This document shows, one piece after another, positions 24,160 through 36,041 of a stretch of DNA of 64,000 nt. Both the position numbers and the translations under genes were made by a program. Under the pieces are notes generated by a model, which searched no databases, was not told the origin of the DNA, and saw only the letters and a program-made list of their open reading frames with translations. How positions within the stretch are numbered: position 1 is the first letter of the stretch; each line of letters begins with the position of its first letter. The stretch spans positions 12,102,734 through 12,166,733 of the forward strand of contig NC_134651.1 of the NCBI RefSeq assembly GCF_030463565.1, written 5' to 3'. Origin of the DNA: Pelecanus crispus. Lineage: Eukaryota; Chordata; Aves; Pelecaniformes; Pelecanidae.

Positions 24160-24600
24160 CGACCGAGCCGCTCCCCCCGCCGCGCCGCGCCGCTCCGCGC
24201 CGTTTAAATGTCCCAACGCCCCACCGTCCACTTCCGGGTCAGAGGCGGCCTACGGGCCGCGGCAGGGCCCAGAAGCCCTCAGGCGCGAAGCGCTCGCGCC
24301 CCTCCTTGACAGGGCGTCCGCGGCCCCTCGCACCCCCGCGGCCGGGGCAGGGCCCCCGGGCGGCCCCTCGTGTTGGCGGGGCGGGCCGCCGTCCTGCCGG
24401 TGCCTCTGTGCAGCGCCGGGCGCAGCCGGGGCCTGGGGACGAACCTCGGGAAGGGCCCTGTGAGGGAGGCGCCGTGGGGAGGGCGGGTAGGGTGCCCCGG
24501 GAGGGGACAGGGTGCCCCGGCCCTGCTCTCGCGAGGGGAGGGGGCTCCCCGCAGGCAGGGCCCGGGGGTCTCCACAGCCTGCCAGGAGAAGGGGAGCCTC
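23520..24600. promoter_or_regulatory. CpG island, DIS3L2 promoter
   Basis: About 1 kb of extremely CpG-dense sequence in an otherwise AT-rich left half, with many GC boxes. It lies directly upstream of the DIS3L2 exons and contains two plausible minus-strand splice donors (exon ends 24160 and 23722). Long open frames on both strands here are composition artefacts. Whether it also fires rightwards cannot be decided from the sequence. Confidence 0.7.
24160..24240 (-). other. DIS3L2: Probable non-coding first exon of DIS3L2
   Basis: On the minus strand a consensus donor, GGTCG|GTGAGT, ends at 24160 inside a CpG island, upstream of the DIS3L2 coding exons. The right limit (transcription start) is a guess; a TTTAAA stretch and a CTTCCGGG ETS-type motif (24203-24240) lie just beside it. 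A second donor-like site (CAAA|GTAAGA, exon end at 23722) sits downstream in the same island and could serve an alternative first exon. Confidence 0.45.
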
Positions 24601-24740
24601 CAGACAGGGTTGAGGCTGGGCCTGTGGCCCTCCTTGGTCAGTCACGGCGGGTGAGGGTGGGAGGCCACCCAGGCCAGGCCTTCTCCCGCGGGAGGCTGAG
24701 GCGGGCATCTAACAGGGTCCCTGCAGGGCCAGGGTGCTGC

Positions 24741-24777
24741 GGGGAGGTGGGAGAGGGGAGGTGGGAGAGGGGAGGTG
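24741..24777. repeat. G-rich minisatellite
   Basis: GGGAGGTGGGAGAG is repeated about two and a half times at the edge of the CpG island. The G runs could form quadruplex structures on the plus strand. Confidence 0.6.
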
Positions 24778-27700
24778 CTGCCATTGCAGCAGGCAGCCAA
24801 TGCAGACTGCCCCCAGCCTGCAAGGTTTGTAGACACCGTGGTCCCTGGGGTTTGCAGACCACCCCTTCCAGCCGGGGCCAGCTGAGGCCTCTGTGGTGCT
24901 TTGGTCCTGTTCCCTGCCAGCACTCCTGCTTCAGCCAAAGTTCCTAGCCAGATAGGTGAAAAAAGCATAGTTTAGCTGATTTCATATTGTGAAGAGCTGA
25001 GACTGGTATTGTCCCATTGGAAACCCTCAGAGCTTGGCGGGCACCTGTACCTCCAAAAGCAGCGCAGGGAAGCCTCCTTCAAGACCTACGTGGCCTCACC
25101 TTCACCGCAGAGGAGGGGGGGGGGGTCCCGTTCCCTGAGCTCTTCACGCTCTTCTAGCACCAGAGGTTGGGCAGCAGGCAAAGTGCCAATCCTCCAGCCC
25201 ACCCATGTCACAGCACCTAATGACCAACTCATGGTGCTGAGTGGCAGTGGCCTAATCTCCACCAGGGTAAGTCAGAGCCTTTGCATCTGTGACGTTGAAG
25301 CATGAGACCAGTCAGAAACTGGGTCTTTGACTCCCTGCTCTTTCTGTGGCTGCAGACCTCCCACAGGACTTTATAGCAGAGTCAAATCCAGGGTCTGGCT
25401 GGCTGGGAGTAGGTGGTTTGGTCACCCTGGTGTTACCTGCAAACTCAGGCTGGGTTTGCCAAAGAACTTCAGCCAGAAGAAAAACCGGAGAGCAATAAAC
25501 TGGCCTTATGGCACCCCCAATCAACCCCATTTGAGTTGTCTGCCTGGAGCAGCCCCTCAGAGAGGGGAGGGAGGGTCCAAAGGGGCCTGAGCTGGTGTCT
25601 CCAAGTGGGGCTCTAGTGGGGAAAGGCTCTGTTCAGTCTTCAGTTTGGCAGGAACATGGGTCTGAGCAGGCCGTCCGTGCTGCCCCTTCACTTAGGATGG
25701 GGAAGATGCCTGCCCCATGGTGCTTGTTCCTCGTCCTTCATCCTGCAGGTCGGTGTCCACAGCAACTGGCGTTGGTCACCTCTAAAGACCACAAGGCCAC
25801 ATCTGCTCAGTGTGTAACATCACCTATGGCTGCCACCCCCCTCCTAGACACAAACCAGCCCCATGACCATGCTCCCAGCCAGCGCTGCTGAGCCTCCGCA
25901 AAGCCATGGCAAGCCCTCTGAGATGGAGCTGCTGGAGACGGAGCCATGGCAGCCGTGGTAGGCACAGACCGCTCCAGCTCTGGCGCTCGGGTCGGTTGAC
26001 AGAGCTGCCCTGAGGAAGCACTGGGCTTTTGCTGTGGGACCAAGGGCAGCAAGCACAGACCTGCCTGCACAAGGACAGTCACATCTCTCCAAGCGCTGGG
26101 ATGCCACTGGCAAAGGCAGCGTCTTGTTCACATGAACCACGCAGAGCCAACAGGCTCTGCCTGCGATCTGCCGGCGCTGCTGCCAGCTCAGCAGCTACCC
26201 CAACCCTGGCAGCTCTGGCCACCTCAAGGAGGGGAGCGAGGACTCAGCTCTGCCCTGGCACAGCTGGGAGGCAGCGAGCTGCCCCAGGCCGGCCGGACAG
26301 TGAGGAAGCAAGCAGCCCTCCTCTGTGCGAGCAGAGCCACCAGTTGCACAGCAGCTGGTCCCCCCCCCAGTCCCAAAGACAGAGGGTGGACGCCATTTCC
26401 ACTGGAGCTGGCCCCAGGGGGGGCGTGGCCGCGTGGGATCACCCTTTCGGTGGAAGGGTGCGTGCTCCCCCGCTTCCTCCCGCTCCCCTGGCTGCTGCCA
26501 AAGCGAGGCGTTTGGCATTTGCTCTGCTAAGGCATGGCAGTGGCATGTCCACAGCTGTGCAGGGCTGGCCTGCACCATGGCAAGGAGCTCAGCTGCCTGG
26601 AAGAGCGGGAGATGGGGCAGGGGGGACCCCAGAACCCCCAGCCTCACTGTCCACCTCCCTGTGCCATCCAGGTGGGAACAGCAGCTCTTCACCATGCAGC
26701 TGAGTCACGCTGTGTCTCTGCTCTTCTTCACCCACATGAGGATGAAGCTGAGCCCGGAGCTTGGCGGGGCTCCTTCCTGCACCAGGTGGTGCCACCAGCT
26801 GCAGCAGCTTCAGCGTGCCCATTCCTTCCACAGGAGACGGTAGATGGGGGGAGGAAGCGGGGGGGGATTCAGTGATCGTTAGCACCGCTGCTGATGTTGG
26901 GGCCTGCGGTTTCGCAGTGATGTCATGCATGGCGAGAGGGGTATGGCTCCACGGCTGGACGCCTCCATCATCCTTGCCTCCTGCCTCCAGCTGGGCCCCT
27001 GCTGCACAAAGGGCCATGAGTCCCAGCAGATTGGCAGAATGTTTCTCAGTCCTCCTCTCCCAGTAGCAGCCAGGGATATGGAAATCTGGTCTGGCCCATG
27101 GTGCAGAGCCTGTGTTTGTGCCCCCTTTTGCTCTGCCCCATCACTGGCCCAGACAAGCAAGAGAGACAACAAGTATGTGTCACCCTCCCGGTGCCCCGAG
27201 GGCACGCAGCAGATCCCTGTGTGGCTGGGACCAGCTGCACACCCATCCTTAGCGCCCTTTGAAGGAGGCCATGTGCAAAGGTGGCAGCAAGCTGGTGCCT
27301 CATGCAGGTTCTCACCGAATGCAATCCCTCCCAGGGAAGGGCTGGACTGCTTCAGTCTCACCTTTGGCTCCATCTTCCATCCACGCCATCCTCGTGGCTG
27401 CCAAGCAGAAAGGAGCACTTGCCTCGCTGCTGCTCCCATGACCCTCCATGGCAACTCATGGGCTTTCTCAAAGAGTCCACGGGCAGATTTTTCCCCTACA
27501 CTCGTTTCCTGAGGTCCTGTAGCAGCAAGCCCAGCCCGGTGTCCCGGCTTGCTTTCCCACAGCACAGGATTATCTCACCATCTTCCCCCGGGCAGCAACT
27601 GGTAGCTGCTCCCCGACGTTGGAGGCTGGAACATGTTGCAGCACCTCGGCCGAGGCGAGAGCACCGCATGGCTCCTTGGCCAGGAGCACCCTGCTTACGA

Positions 27701-30700
27701 AGGCTTTGGCTCCTCTGCTTGCGGTTTCAGTGAGGAGTAAGGGCCCGCCCAGTGATCGTTTACATCAGTGTTAATCAGGAGTGACTGGCCAAAGGGCTGG
27801 AGCCGCCCCGAGATGACTCAACAAGGGCAACCCTGGCTGGGAGCAGAGCGGTTCCTCCAACACCTCCATCCGCTTCCCGCAGCCCACCCGGCACGAACTG
27901 ATGCTGCTGGTGGAAACATCACCCCTGCCAGCCAGAACGTTGATACTGAATATTTCACGTTGCAGGCTGTGGTGGTGGGATGGAAATCAGCAAGGTGGTC
28001 TGCCTCTGCCTCCCTGCTGTTGTCCAGAGGCTCAACCCCCACAGCACAAGGATACACTCGAAGGCAGAGCAGTGCCGTGGGTTTGCTCTGGAACCTCTGA
28101 GCACCCTTGGAAGTGTCTCTCTTGCAGCAGCAGCACCTAGAGTTAGGCCATAGTCTCACTCATTTTGACATTGCTCAGGCACCAGGAGCCGTCTGGGCAC
28201 TTGACCTGAGGACACAAGTCATGCTTGGGGGGTAGAGGGGAGAGAGACAGATTTATTACCATAAATAAGGTAAAAAACATCTCTTTCCACAGTAGATATC
28301 CATCTTCTAACTGTGTCACAACACATGTGGTCTTGCCCCACCCGTCCTTCAGCTTCTCCAGTCTTCTCCTGAGCCCTCCATACCTCTGGTTGGGAAACAC
28401 ACCACCCAAGATCAGGACTGATGGGTTCCCATCTCCTTCAGACACGGCAGTGCCTCGAGGAATGCCTGCAGCTCCCCACAGGCAGAGGGAGGTCCGGTTT
28501 GGCTGTGTCTGTCCAGCAAAAGAAAGGGAGAACCAGACCCCAGCAAAGAGGGACAGGCAGCCTAGAAAGAGCTGAAGGAGGCAGTGGAGGAAAGAGGTGG
28601 GGTGCCAGGGTAGGACATCAAAGCAGCAGGGTTAGTGCCTTGCTCCTGATTTAGCTGGGGTCTCCTGGATTTGTCTCCTGGATGCCTTCAAGTCTCTTCT
28701 TCCCTAGTTATAGATGGCCAAATCTCTTTTACAACCTGGCCCTCAGCTTCCCTGCACCCTCCTGCCCTACCAGCGGCAGGACTGAGCCTCCCAAAGGTGC
28801 TCGAAGTGGTTTCGGATGATAAAGTTCTGAGGTCTCAGAGCGTTGGGGCACACTATGGGACACAGCTCCACGGAGCTGTTTCCCATCAGGAAACCCAGGC
28901 AGGCAGCTGCCCTGCACCTACCGAGCTTGTGGGCAGTGGAACAGGGGGACAGGGGGACAGGGCTCACGGGTCAGGGGACATGCAGTGATTTCAAGCCCCA
29001 TCTGATGCCCCAGGGAGGCGGAAAAAGCACCTTTGAGGCAGGCGGGGACTAATGGACCACGCTGCTCCGCAGTTCCAGGGTTAGGGACTCACCCCACAAC
29101 CCCCCGTCATTGCCACCCCATTCCCCACCCCACACACATGGGATGGGGTCTGAACAGCCCCCATGGGGGCCACTTTGGGGCTGCAGGCCAGGTCGGGACA
29201 GCACACCGAGGGCGAGGGGGGGGGCGATGCTCCAGCAGAGACCGCAGGACTGAGGGGTGTCCCGGCAGCTCGACGAAGGCAAGTGGGGGCCACTGCTGGC
29301 CCCACTGCGGGCTGGCAGGCGGAGCAGTGAATGAGAGCGTAACTTATCAGTATTACCTCATGTGAAAGCCCTGTGCCTTTGTATCTCAAGCAAACACCGG
29401 CCATTATACCCCAGCGGGCCAGCATTGTTATTCTGTCTGGTTGCAAAAGGTTAGGGCTGTGGAGCCCTGCACGTCCACACCGGCTGCCCTTGGGGTGGCA
29501 GCGGGGCCGCCGCGACGCCCCGCAGCCAGCAGTGCTCCCCAGCCGCAGGAACGGCAGCCCCGGCTGTTCCCAGGCCAGGCCAAGGCCCGGCTGGGCTGTT
29601 ATCTGCTCCACAAGGCTGCCCCGCCATCCGCAGCACCGAAATCTGCCCCTTCCCTCTTCCCCAGCCCCTTGCCCTGGCCAGGGCCACCCCGTGCTGCTCA
29701 GCCTGGCAACCACACAAACCCTCCTGTGGGAGACAGCCTGACTCCCTCCCAAAAGGGAAAAAAAAAAAGGCAGAAAGCCCAAACTTGTCTTCAGCGGGAT
29801 CACAGCCGTGGCAGGAGGTCAAGGGCTCGACCACCAACATCCCTGAGACCACAGATTTGGCTCCCTTCATCCCAGCGCTCCCCTGGGGTTTCCCACAATC
29901 TGGGATGCTCTGGGGAAAGACCCGGGAAGCCCAAAGGTTTTGTCCCTAAGGGCCGATGCCAAAAGGGACTTCCCACTGCCTGGCGCTGGGTTCCCAGGAA
30001 GCCAGCTCAGAGGGGCTGGGGGGCATTTGGGGCTGGTGGGGGGGCCGCAAGGGAGCTGCTGACGGCATCTTCAAGGGTGACGGGGTTTTGCCCAGCCAAG
30101 CCAGGTGGAAGAGGCTCCTGCCAAGCCGGGGCATGCGCTGCCGCCGGAGCCACCGGGCTAGTGAGGACCTGCTTGCCCGGCCCGGATGCACAGGTAGCAC
30201 GTTAGGGCACAGACCCCCCCGCCCCGGGCTGCAGCAGGGTGACGTGGTGCAGTGGTGGCATCCGGCACCAGCACCGCCATGGAGTCCCCCCTGGGTACAG
30301 GCTGGGGGTCCATCTCTGCTGGCCTGCCTGATCCCTGCCCAGGATCTGCACAAGGCGCGGCTTCCTGTGGGGACAAATGTGGTGACGATAACTCATCCTT
30401 TGGCCTTTCCCAGCCATCACCTCTTTGGGCAGTACCCCTTCCCAAAGGGATGCTCGGTGCCAAAACTGACAAGCCTGGGCTGATGTTGGGACCTCCAGGC
30501 TGAGGGTGAAATGCTGCCAGACCCCCATTTCTCGGGGGGAAAGGCATCTGAGAAAGGAGGACAAAGACAACCATAGTGTTTAGCTTGGAAAGTCCCCAAC
30601 AACCTGCCCCTACATTAGCTGCAGAGCCAAGGCTGCTGGCAGCTGGAGGCAATGCAATTTGTACCCTCCAAGAACTGAGACAGAGGGAGGCTCACGGCGT

Positions 30701-33700
30701 GGACTCACCCGTGCGTTAGAATTGCTTCATTTTCTTGACGTTCAACAAAAGTCTGAGACGTTGTGTTCACGCTCCCACCAGCCCGGTGAGGCAGCCCGGC
30801 CCCAGAGCATGGCCATCCCAGTGCAGCCCCATGGAAAAGAAACACCCAGAAAAGTCAGGAGGGGACTGGAGCATCCCTTGGAGCCCAGGGAAAATGGCAA
30901 ACCCCAAAAGGCAAACCCCAAAGCAAGCCCCTGGGGGGAAAACACACTGTGCCTGCCAGGATACCAGCACTTCACTAGCAAAGACCCGGGAGTCTCTACC
31001 TGGGGCTTTCCCTTGTCTCCTCACCCTAGCCATCCTGGGAGGTTCAGGAAGGGACAGAGGTGCCCTCCGTCTCCGTGGCAGCCCTGTCCTTGCCTGCCCC
31101 ATCAGGGCGGCTCTGCGGGGCCTTCCCATCACGGCCCAGTTTGGAAAGAGGGGATGTTGACCATGCGTGTGTCCTGGGCCAGAGCCCTCTTCCAGACCCA
31201 AAGGAGACAGGGGAAAATGTAAAATCGCGTAGTGTTTCCTGTAATGCCTCATTCAACAGCAACATCCAAAATAAACACCAGGCATGTTCAAACAGGCTGA
31301 AATCTCCACCGGTGTTTCAGACACGGAGACCCAGAGGTAAAACAGGCACCAGTGCTGCCACAGCACCCCAGGAACATCACACTGGTGTGTGGAGCCACCC
31401 TGTCCCCATGATGGCCTGGTGGCTGCCTGGGCCCCAGGGCTATTGGTGGCCACGTCTGAGCCCCACACCGGTGCTCCTGCCCTCACGGGCTATAGGGTTA
31501 TTCCCCAGAAAAGCTTGCTTCAAAGCATCCTCAGGAGGCATATCACCCACTGCGTCCTGCCACAGCGGTGGGACCAGATGGTCCCCTGCCACCACATGCA
31601 CCAGGGGCTGCTCATCCATCCCTGCAGCCAAAATTGAAATCCCCCTGCAAACTGCTTCTCACTGAGTCTGCTATCACCAGACCCCTAGGTACTTTAAAAC
31701 CTGTAAAAAAACCCATAAACTGCAAAAAGCTCCTGTTGTGGCACCTCAAACCCTCAGTGGTGTTCTCTTGGTGAACACCAGCACACATCTTGTTCCTGGG
31801 GACTGGTAGTTGGTGGCTGTGCTGGAGGAGAAGTAGTTCCTCCATCTTTGTACTTGCTCTGTCCTTGTACCTGTTCCGTCCTTGTACCACGTTGCGTGGG
31901 CAGGACGAGCAGAGAGCAGCAATGTTTTGGGGCTTTTTCCAAAGCCACCAATGGACTTTGGGATGGTACTTAACCAACAGCTCCTCGGGTTGGCCACTGG
32001 TTGTGGGAAAGGGTCGGCCACTCCGGCATCTCCATCGCATGCTCACAGCCTTCTGATGTCTCTTTTTGCAAAGGGACAACCGGCATCAGCTGAAAATCCT
32101 CACACTACAGTTACCCATTGCTCTGTCAGGAAATGCTCCCTGGCCCATGGCAGCATCAGAGACATAAACCTGGGCAGCAATTTCCTCAAATCAATACAGA
32201 ATCACACTCCCTAATCAACAGCGAGTGGAAGAAAAAGGGGATAGATAGCTGGCTGCTCACTGCTGCGGTGGCACAGCTTTCTTCAGGCTAGAGTCCATGT
32301 TTCTGTCCTGTAAACCTTCTCGGAGTCATCCTCTGGAAGGTGCCTGGAACCTGGCTCCTGGCTTCAGCCAAGAGAGCCAAGGCCCCAGCGCTGCCTGGCA
32401 GGATCCAGCCTCACCCACAGGCATCGCTCACCCCTTCCTTGTGATGGGGCTGAAACACCCTGTGGCGCTGTCACACGTACCCCCATGACCCATCTCCTCC
32501 CACCCTCCAACTCATGCTGGCACTGGTCACACTTTGATGAATCCCTCTCCATCCTCAGGCACAGGGATCCGTGTGCCCTCTCGCACACGCACCCGCTCCG
32601 CTCCCTTCCCCGCTGCCTACGCACCGACAGTCCCTCCGAGTCCCCCTTCTCAGGGGTCACCCCCACTTTGCTAAGGCTCAGCGGTATTTCCCCATTTTTA
32701 GCCCTACGGCAGCCACCTCTGCTTTCGGGCACTTTCCAGCACATGCAGCTTCCCACTCCGGGAGCGGAGCTTTCTGGAGGGCAGGATACGTCCTGGCTTT
32801 GGGTGATGCCCAGCAGGACCCAAAGGGGTGAGAGGCTCAAATCCGGGCTGGATGGAGCCAGCACAGCTGCCACCATTACAGACACCTCTGAACAGCCCTT
32901 AGTCTGCTGTCACACGGGAAGGGGTGCTGGGGAGATTACATGACATGAAGAGCAGTCAAACATGGATTTTCACGCCTTTCTTAGATCACACTGAGCCACC
33001 CCCTCACCAAACGCACCACAGCCTGTCTCCCCATAACCACTGGTTCAACGCTGGTATTCCTCAGGGGTAGAGCAGCCCTGGAGCCCCTCTCCCCCCACAG
33101 CTCTCTTTGGGCTCCTGGGTGCGATGGGGAGGGGTGTCACTCCCTCCAGCCCAGCCCGGGGGTCTCCCTCCCTCCTTGTCCCGCTGTGCGGGATCCCCTT
33201 TGCTCTCCAGCACCCGGGGGAAGCCTGCAGCCAGCGCAGCCCTCTGCACCCCACGCTCTCAGCTTCCACATATGCCCTGAGTCTGCCAGTTCTCAGCCCG
33301 GACGAGCATCCTGCAGGGCTGTGGGCTAAGGGAGGCACATGTCTTTAAGGGTTAAAAGCTTTCAGGCCCCCATCCCACAAAGCAAAAGGGTTTCACGCTC
33401 TTAACCCCTTCCTGCCCACCTCTTCTCCCCCCCCCCCCCCCCCCACCCCCACCCCGAGCTTTTGCCACCCCAGTGGATCCGATCTGGTTTGAGTTAAGGG
33501 AAAGGCTTTCTGTGTGCCCAGCTCTGACTCCAGCGACTTTCAGCAGAAAAGGCAGAGTAATTTGAATAACAAGACTAATTGGATTTATAAAGCACAGCAC
33601 CCCACCCCACCCCCCCCCCCCCCCCCAAACGCGAGGCACTGCACAGTGGGACAAAGAAAACACAGTAATGAAAACCACACTGGTGAAAGCCGAGGGCACA

Positions 33701-35679
33701 GGACGAGCCTCCTGCGGGCAGGCGCTGGCTGAGACCTGACCGCGTTGTGGCATTTGTGGCAACCCTCTAATACTCTGGGGTGAGGGGCTGGTGGAGAAGC
33801 TCCGATATGGCTCCTGACCCCACGTCCCGCAGCGTGTGGGGGGCTGGTGGCATCAAGGCAGCTCTTCCTCCCCATGCTGTGACATTCCCCCAGCCGTCCC
33901 CCCCCCCCACCGTATCCCTCCCCATCCCAGGTCCCGCCGGGAGAAGCAGCGAGGCAGGGCTGCCCACAGCATCGGCCAGCACAACCAGGACGGTGACAGC
34001 AGGACCCCGTGTTGGCTGCCGTGCCGCTGGTGACCTCAGGCACCCCAACAGCCCCAGGCTGCAGAGACCCCAGGCTCAGCTGCCTGCTGCTCCCCTTTCC
34101 CTCGCACAAGCCCTTCTGAAGGGGGTAGTGCTGCAGAGCCCCCCTCCTTGCACCCCGGAGAGGCTGCACATCTCAGCACGCTTCGGGGGGACAAGGGCTG
34201 AACCCCAAGAGAAGGGGCCTCTCTCTGCTCCTCGCCTGCACCCACGGCTCCCTGGCACCCGGGGTCGGCTCTAATCCCGACTCCATCGCCTCGCTCTGCC
34301 TGTACGCAGACAAATGCCCAAGCACAACTTTACACTCCAAAAAGTCCAAGTTGTCTCCACCTGGCAGGCACGATGGAAAAACCACCGAGACCTTCTCCTT
34401 CCAGCTCCTGTTCACATGGAGTTGAAAAGCCAATCTCCTTTGAAGTGTTCTGTGCCCAGTAGCCCAGGCTGTGGAGGAGGAAACATCTCCCTGCTCCCGA
34501 GCAGGGAAACCACGGACTCCCAAAGAGCCATGGCCCCCCAGCAGGGGCAGCTCCCCAGGGATTTGGGGAGCAGCAGAGCCCAGAAAGACCACCAAAAGGA
34601 GCAGGAGGAAGGGACCAGCCTGGAGCTGACCCTGGGGAGAGGGGGAAGACCAGAGAGCATTTCCCTCAACCCAGGGAAGGGATTTGGGGTGCAAATCCAG
34701 CCTGGTGCAATCCAGCCCTGCATGCTTCTGCAAAGGGGGGTGTCTTTCCTCTGGCCTGATCCCAGGAAGAGCATCCTCCCCAGGCAGGGTGCCAGGGATG
34801 GTGCCCAGCTCCATCAGCAAAAAGCAACCAGAGCCCCAGAGCTGCCCAGTGTCAGGCACACCAGCAGCAGCAGCAGCAAAAATCCTGCCCTCCTGGCTGC
34901 TGAAGGGGAAGGGTGAGGGCAGGGGGGGAGCCCCCACCATGTCCCCAGAGCCCCTGCGAGCCGCTGGGGTTAATCCTGTGATCACATCCTTCTCCCCCAC
35001 CCTCCAGCTCCGGGAGCAGGTAGGGGAGGCCAGGCTGCACAGCCCTGCGGTGGGTCAGCCCTTGGGGTCCTGTCCCCAGCAGGGACCCTGGGACACTGAC
35101 TGTGCCCTGCAGAGGACATTCCCAGGGTGTGTGAAAAGCCCCATCTCCAGGGCCAGGGCCACCATCCAGGCCCCCCAGGAGATCGGAGGGAGCAGGTCAC
35201 CCCCTCCAAGCCAAGGGACCCCCTAGGTGCCCTCAAGCAGTGCCACTGCCCCCCGCATCCCCCTGTGTCCCCAGCATCCCTACCAGGGAGGGCAGTGTCC
35301 CCCCTCCGGGCAAGCAGGGACCTGGGAGAGAAGTTGGGGGATGAACAGGTTCTGATTTAATCCTGGATATGGAAAAAAAAAGTGGGTTTTGCGCTCAATC
35401 CTGTCTTTTGGGCTTAACCCCCCTCCGGGATGCCCCCTCCCCCCAGCCCCCCCGCCTGGCCCGTGTCCTTCCATGGGGGTGCACCGGGGAAGGGGTGGGG
35501 GGGGAAGCGGAGGGGCCGTGGGGCAGCCGGGCAAGGGGAGGGCAGACAGCTTGCAGGGGAGTCTGGGGGTGGGGGACGTGAAGCCAAATGCCCCCCGCTT
35601 TCCCTTTCTGCTCTCTAACTCCCCGAGCCGGTTGCCTTGGGCTGATGTGTCATTTGTTCCTGCCAGGGGAGAGGGGACA

Positions 35680-35697
35680 CCCCCCCCCCCCCCCCCC
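35680..35697. repeat. Poly-C tract upstream of NPPC
   Basis: Eighteen consecutive C about 80 bases upstream of the NPPC TATA box. Such homopolymers are prone to length change and can adopt unusual structures in promoters. Confidence 0.8.
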
Positions 35698-35751
35698 TTT
35701 AAATTCCTGCTATTGTGGAGTGGGAGGCCGGGTTGGACCTGGTTGTTTAGA

Positions 35752-35780
35752 TGACATCACCGAGCAGGTTGGGTTATAAA
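35752..35780 (+). promoter_or_regulatory. NPPC: NPPC core promoter: CRE-like site and TATA box
   Basis: TGACATCA at 35752-35759 resembles a CREB/ATF site. TATAAA at 35775-35780 is 169 bases before the start codon, placing transcription start near 35805-35810 and leaving a 5'-UTR of about 140 bases. A TATA-type promoter close to the coding exon fits a regulated peptide-hormone gene. Confidence 0.75.
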
Positions 35781-35948
35781 ATGAATGAAGCAGAAAGCCC
35801 AAGTTCACTGGCTCGGCACTTCGCAGGCGGCAGGAGGGACCTCGGGGCTCCGCTCTGAACTTTGACTCCCATCGGTCCCGGCCTCTCCCCCGGGCTCCCC
35901 TTGGCTCCCCGCTGCCCCCCCGGGCCCCCTCTCGCTCGGCCTCGCAGG

Positions 35949-36041
35949 ATGCAGATCTCACCCTTGCTGGCTGGTGGACTTTTACTCGCTCTGCTCTCCG
36001 TCAGCCTGGAGGCGAAGCCGGCGTCTCAGCTCCCACAGAAG
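35949..36041 (+). CDS. NPPC: NPPC coding exon 1 (signal peptide)
   Basis: 31 codons from the ATG at 35949 to donor CAGAAG|GTACGG, phase 0. It encodes [31 protein letters not shown], a hydrophobic signal peptide followed by the start of the proregion, like human NPPC exon 1. Confidence 0.93.

Larger units (their letters stand above)
24601..35700. other. GC-rich intergenic region without a supported gene
   Basis: High-GC DNA between the DIS3L2 promoter and NPPC. Many overlapping open frames of 100-250 codons occur on all frames of both strands. None shows a recognisable family, and they overlap each other in the way GC-rich non-coding DNA does. It contains poly-C tracts at 33427-33444, 33611-33626 and near 33900, and a short CCTTGTACC direct repeat near 31863-31890. 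NPPC regulatory elements may be present but none is identifiable with confidence. Confidence 0.6.

Noticed and set aside
24114-24947. 277-codon plus-strand open frame over the DIS3L2 CpG island
   Set aside because: The codons reflect extreme GC content; it overlaps long frames on the other strand and shows no known family or splice structure.
26879-27565. 228-codon minus-strand frame and many similar frames from 25 to 35 kb
   Set aside because: Overlapping frames of equal quality exist on both strands, residue composition is low-complexity, and no conserved motif was recognised.
29081-30205. Two long opposite-strand frames of 240-254 codons
   Set aside because: They overlap head to head in GC-rich DNA, and neither resembles a known protein.
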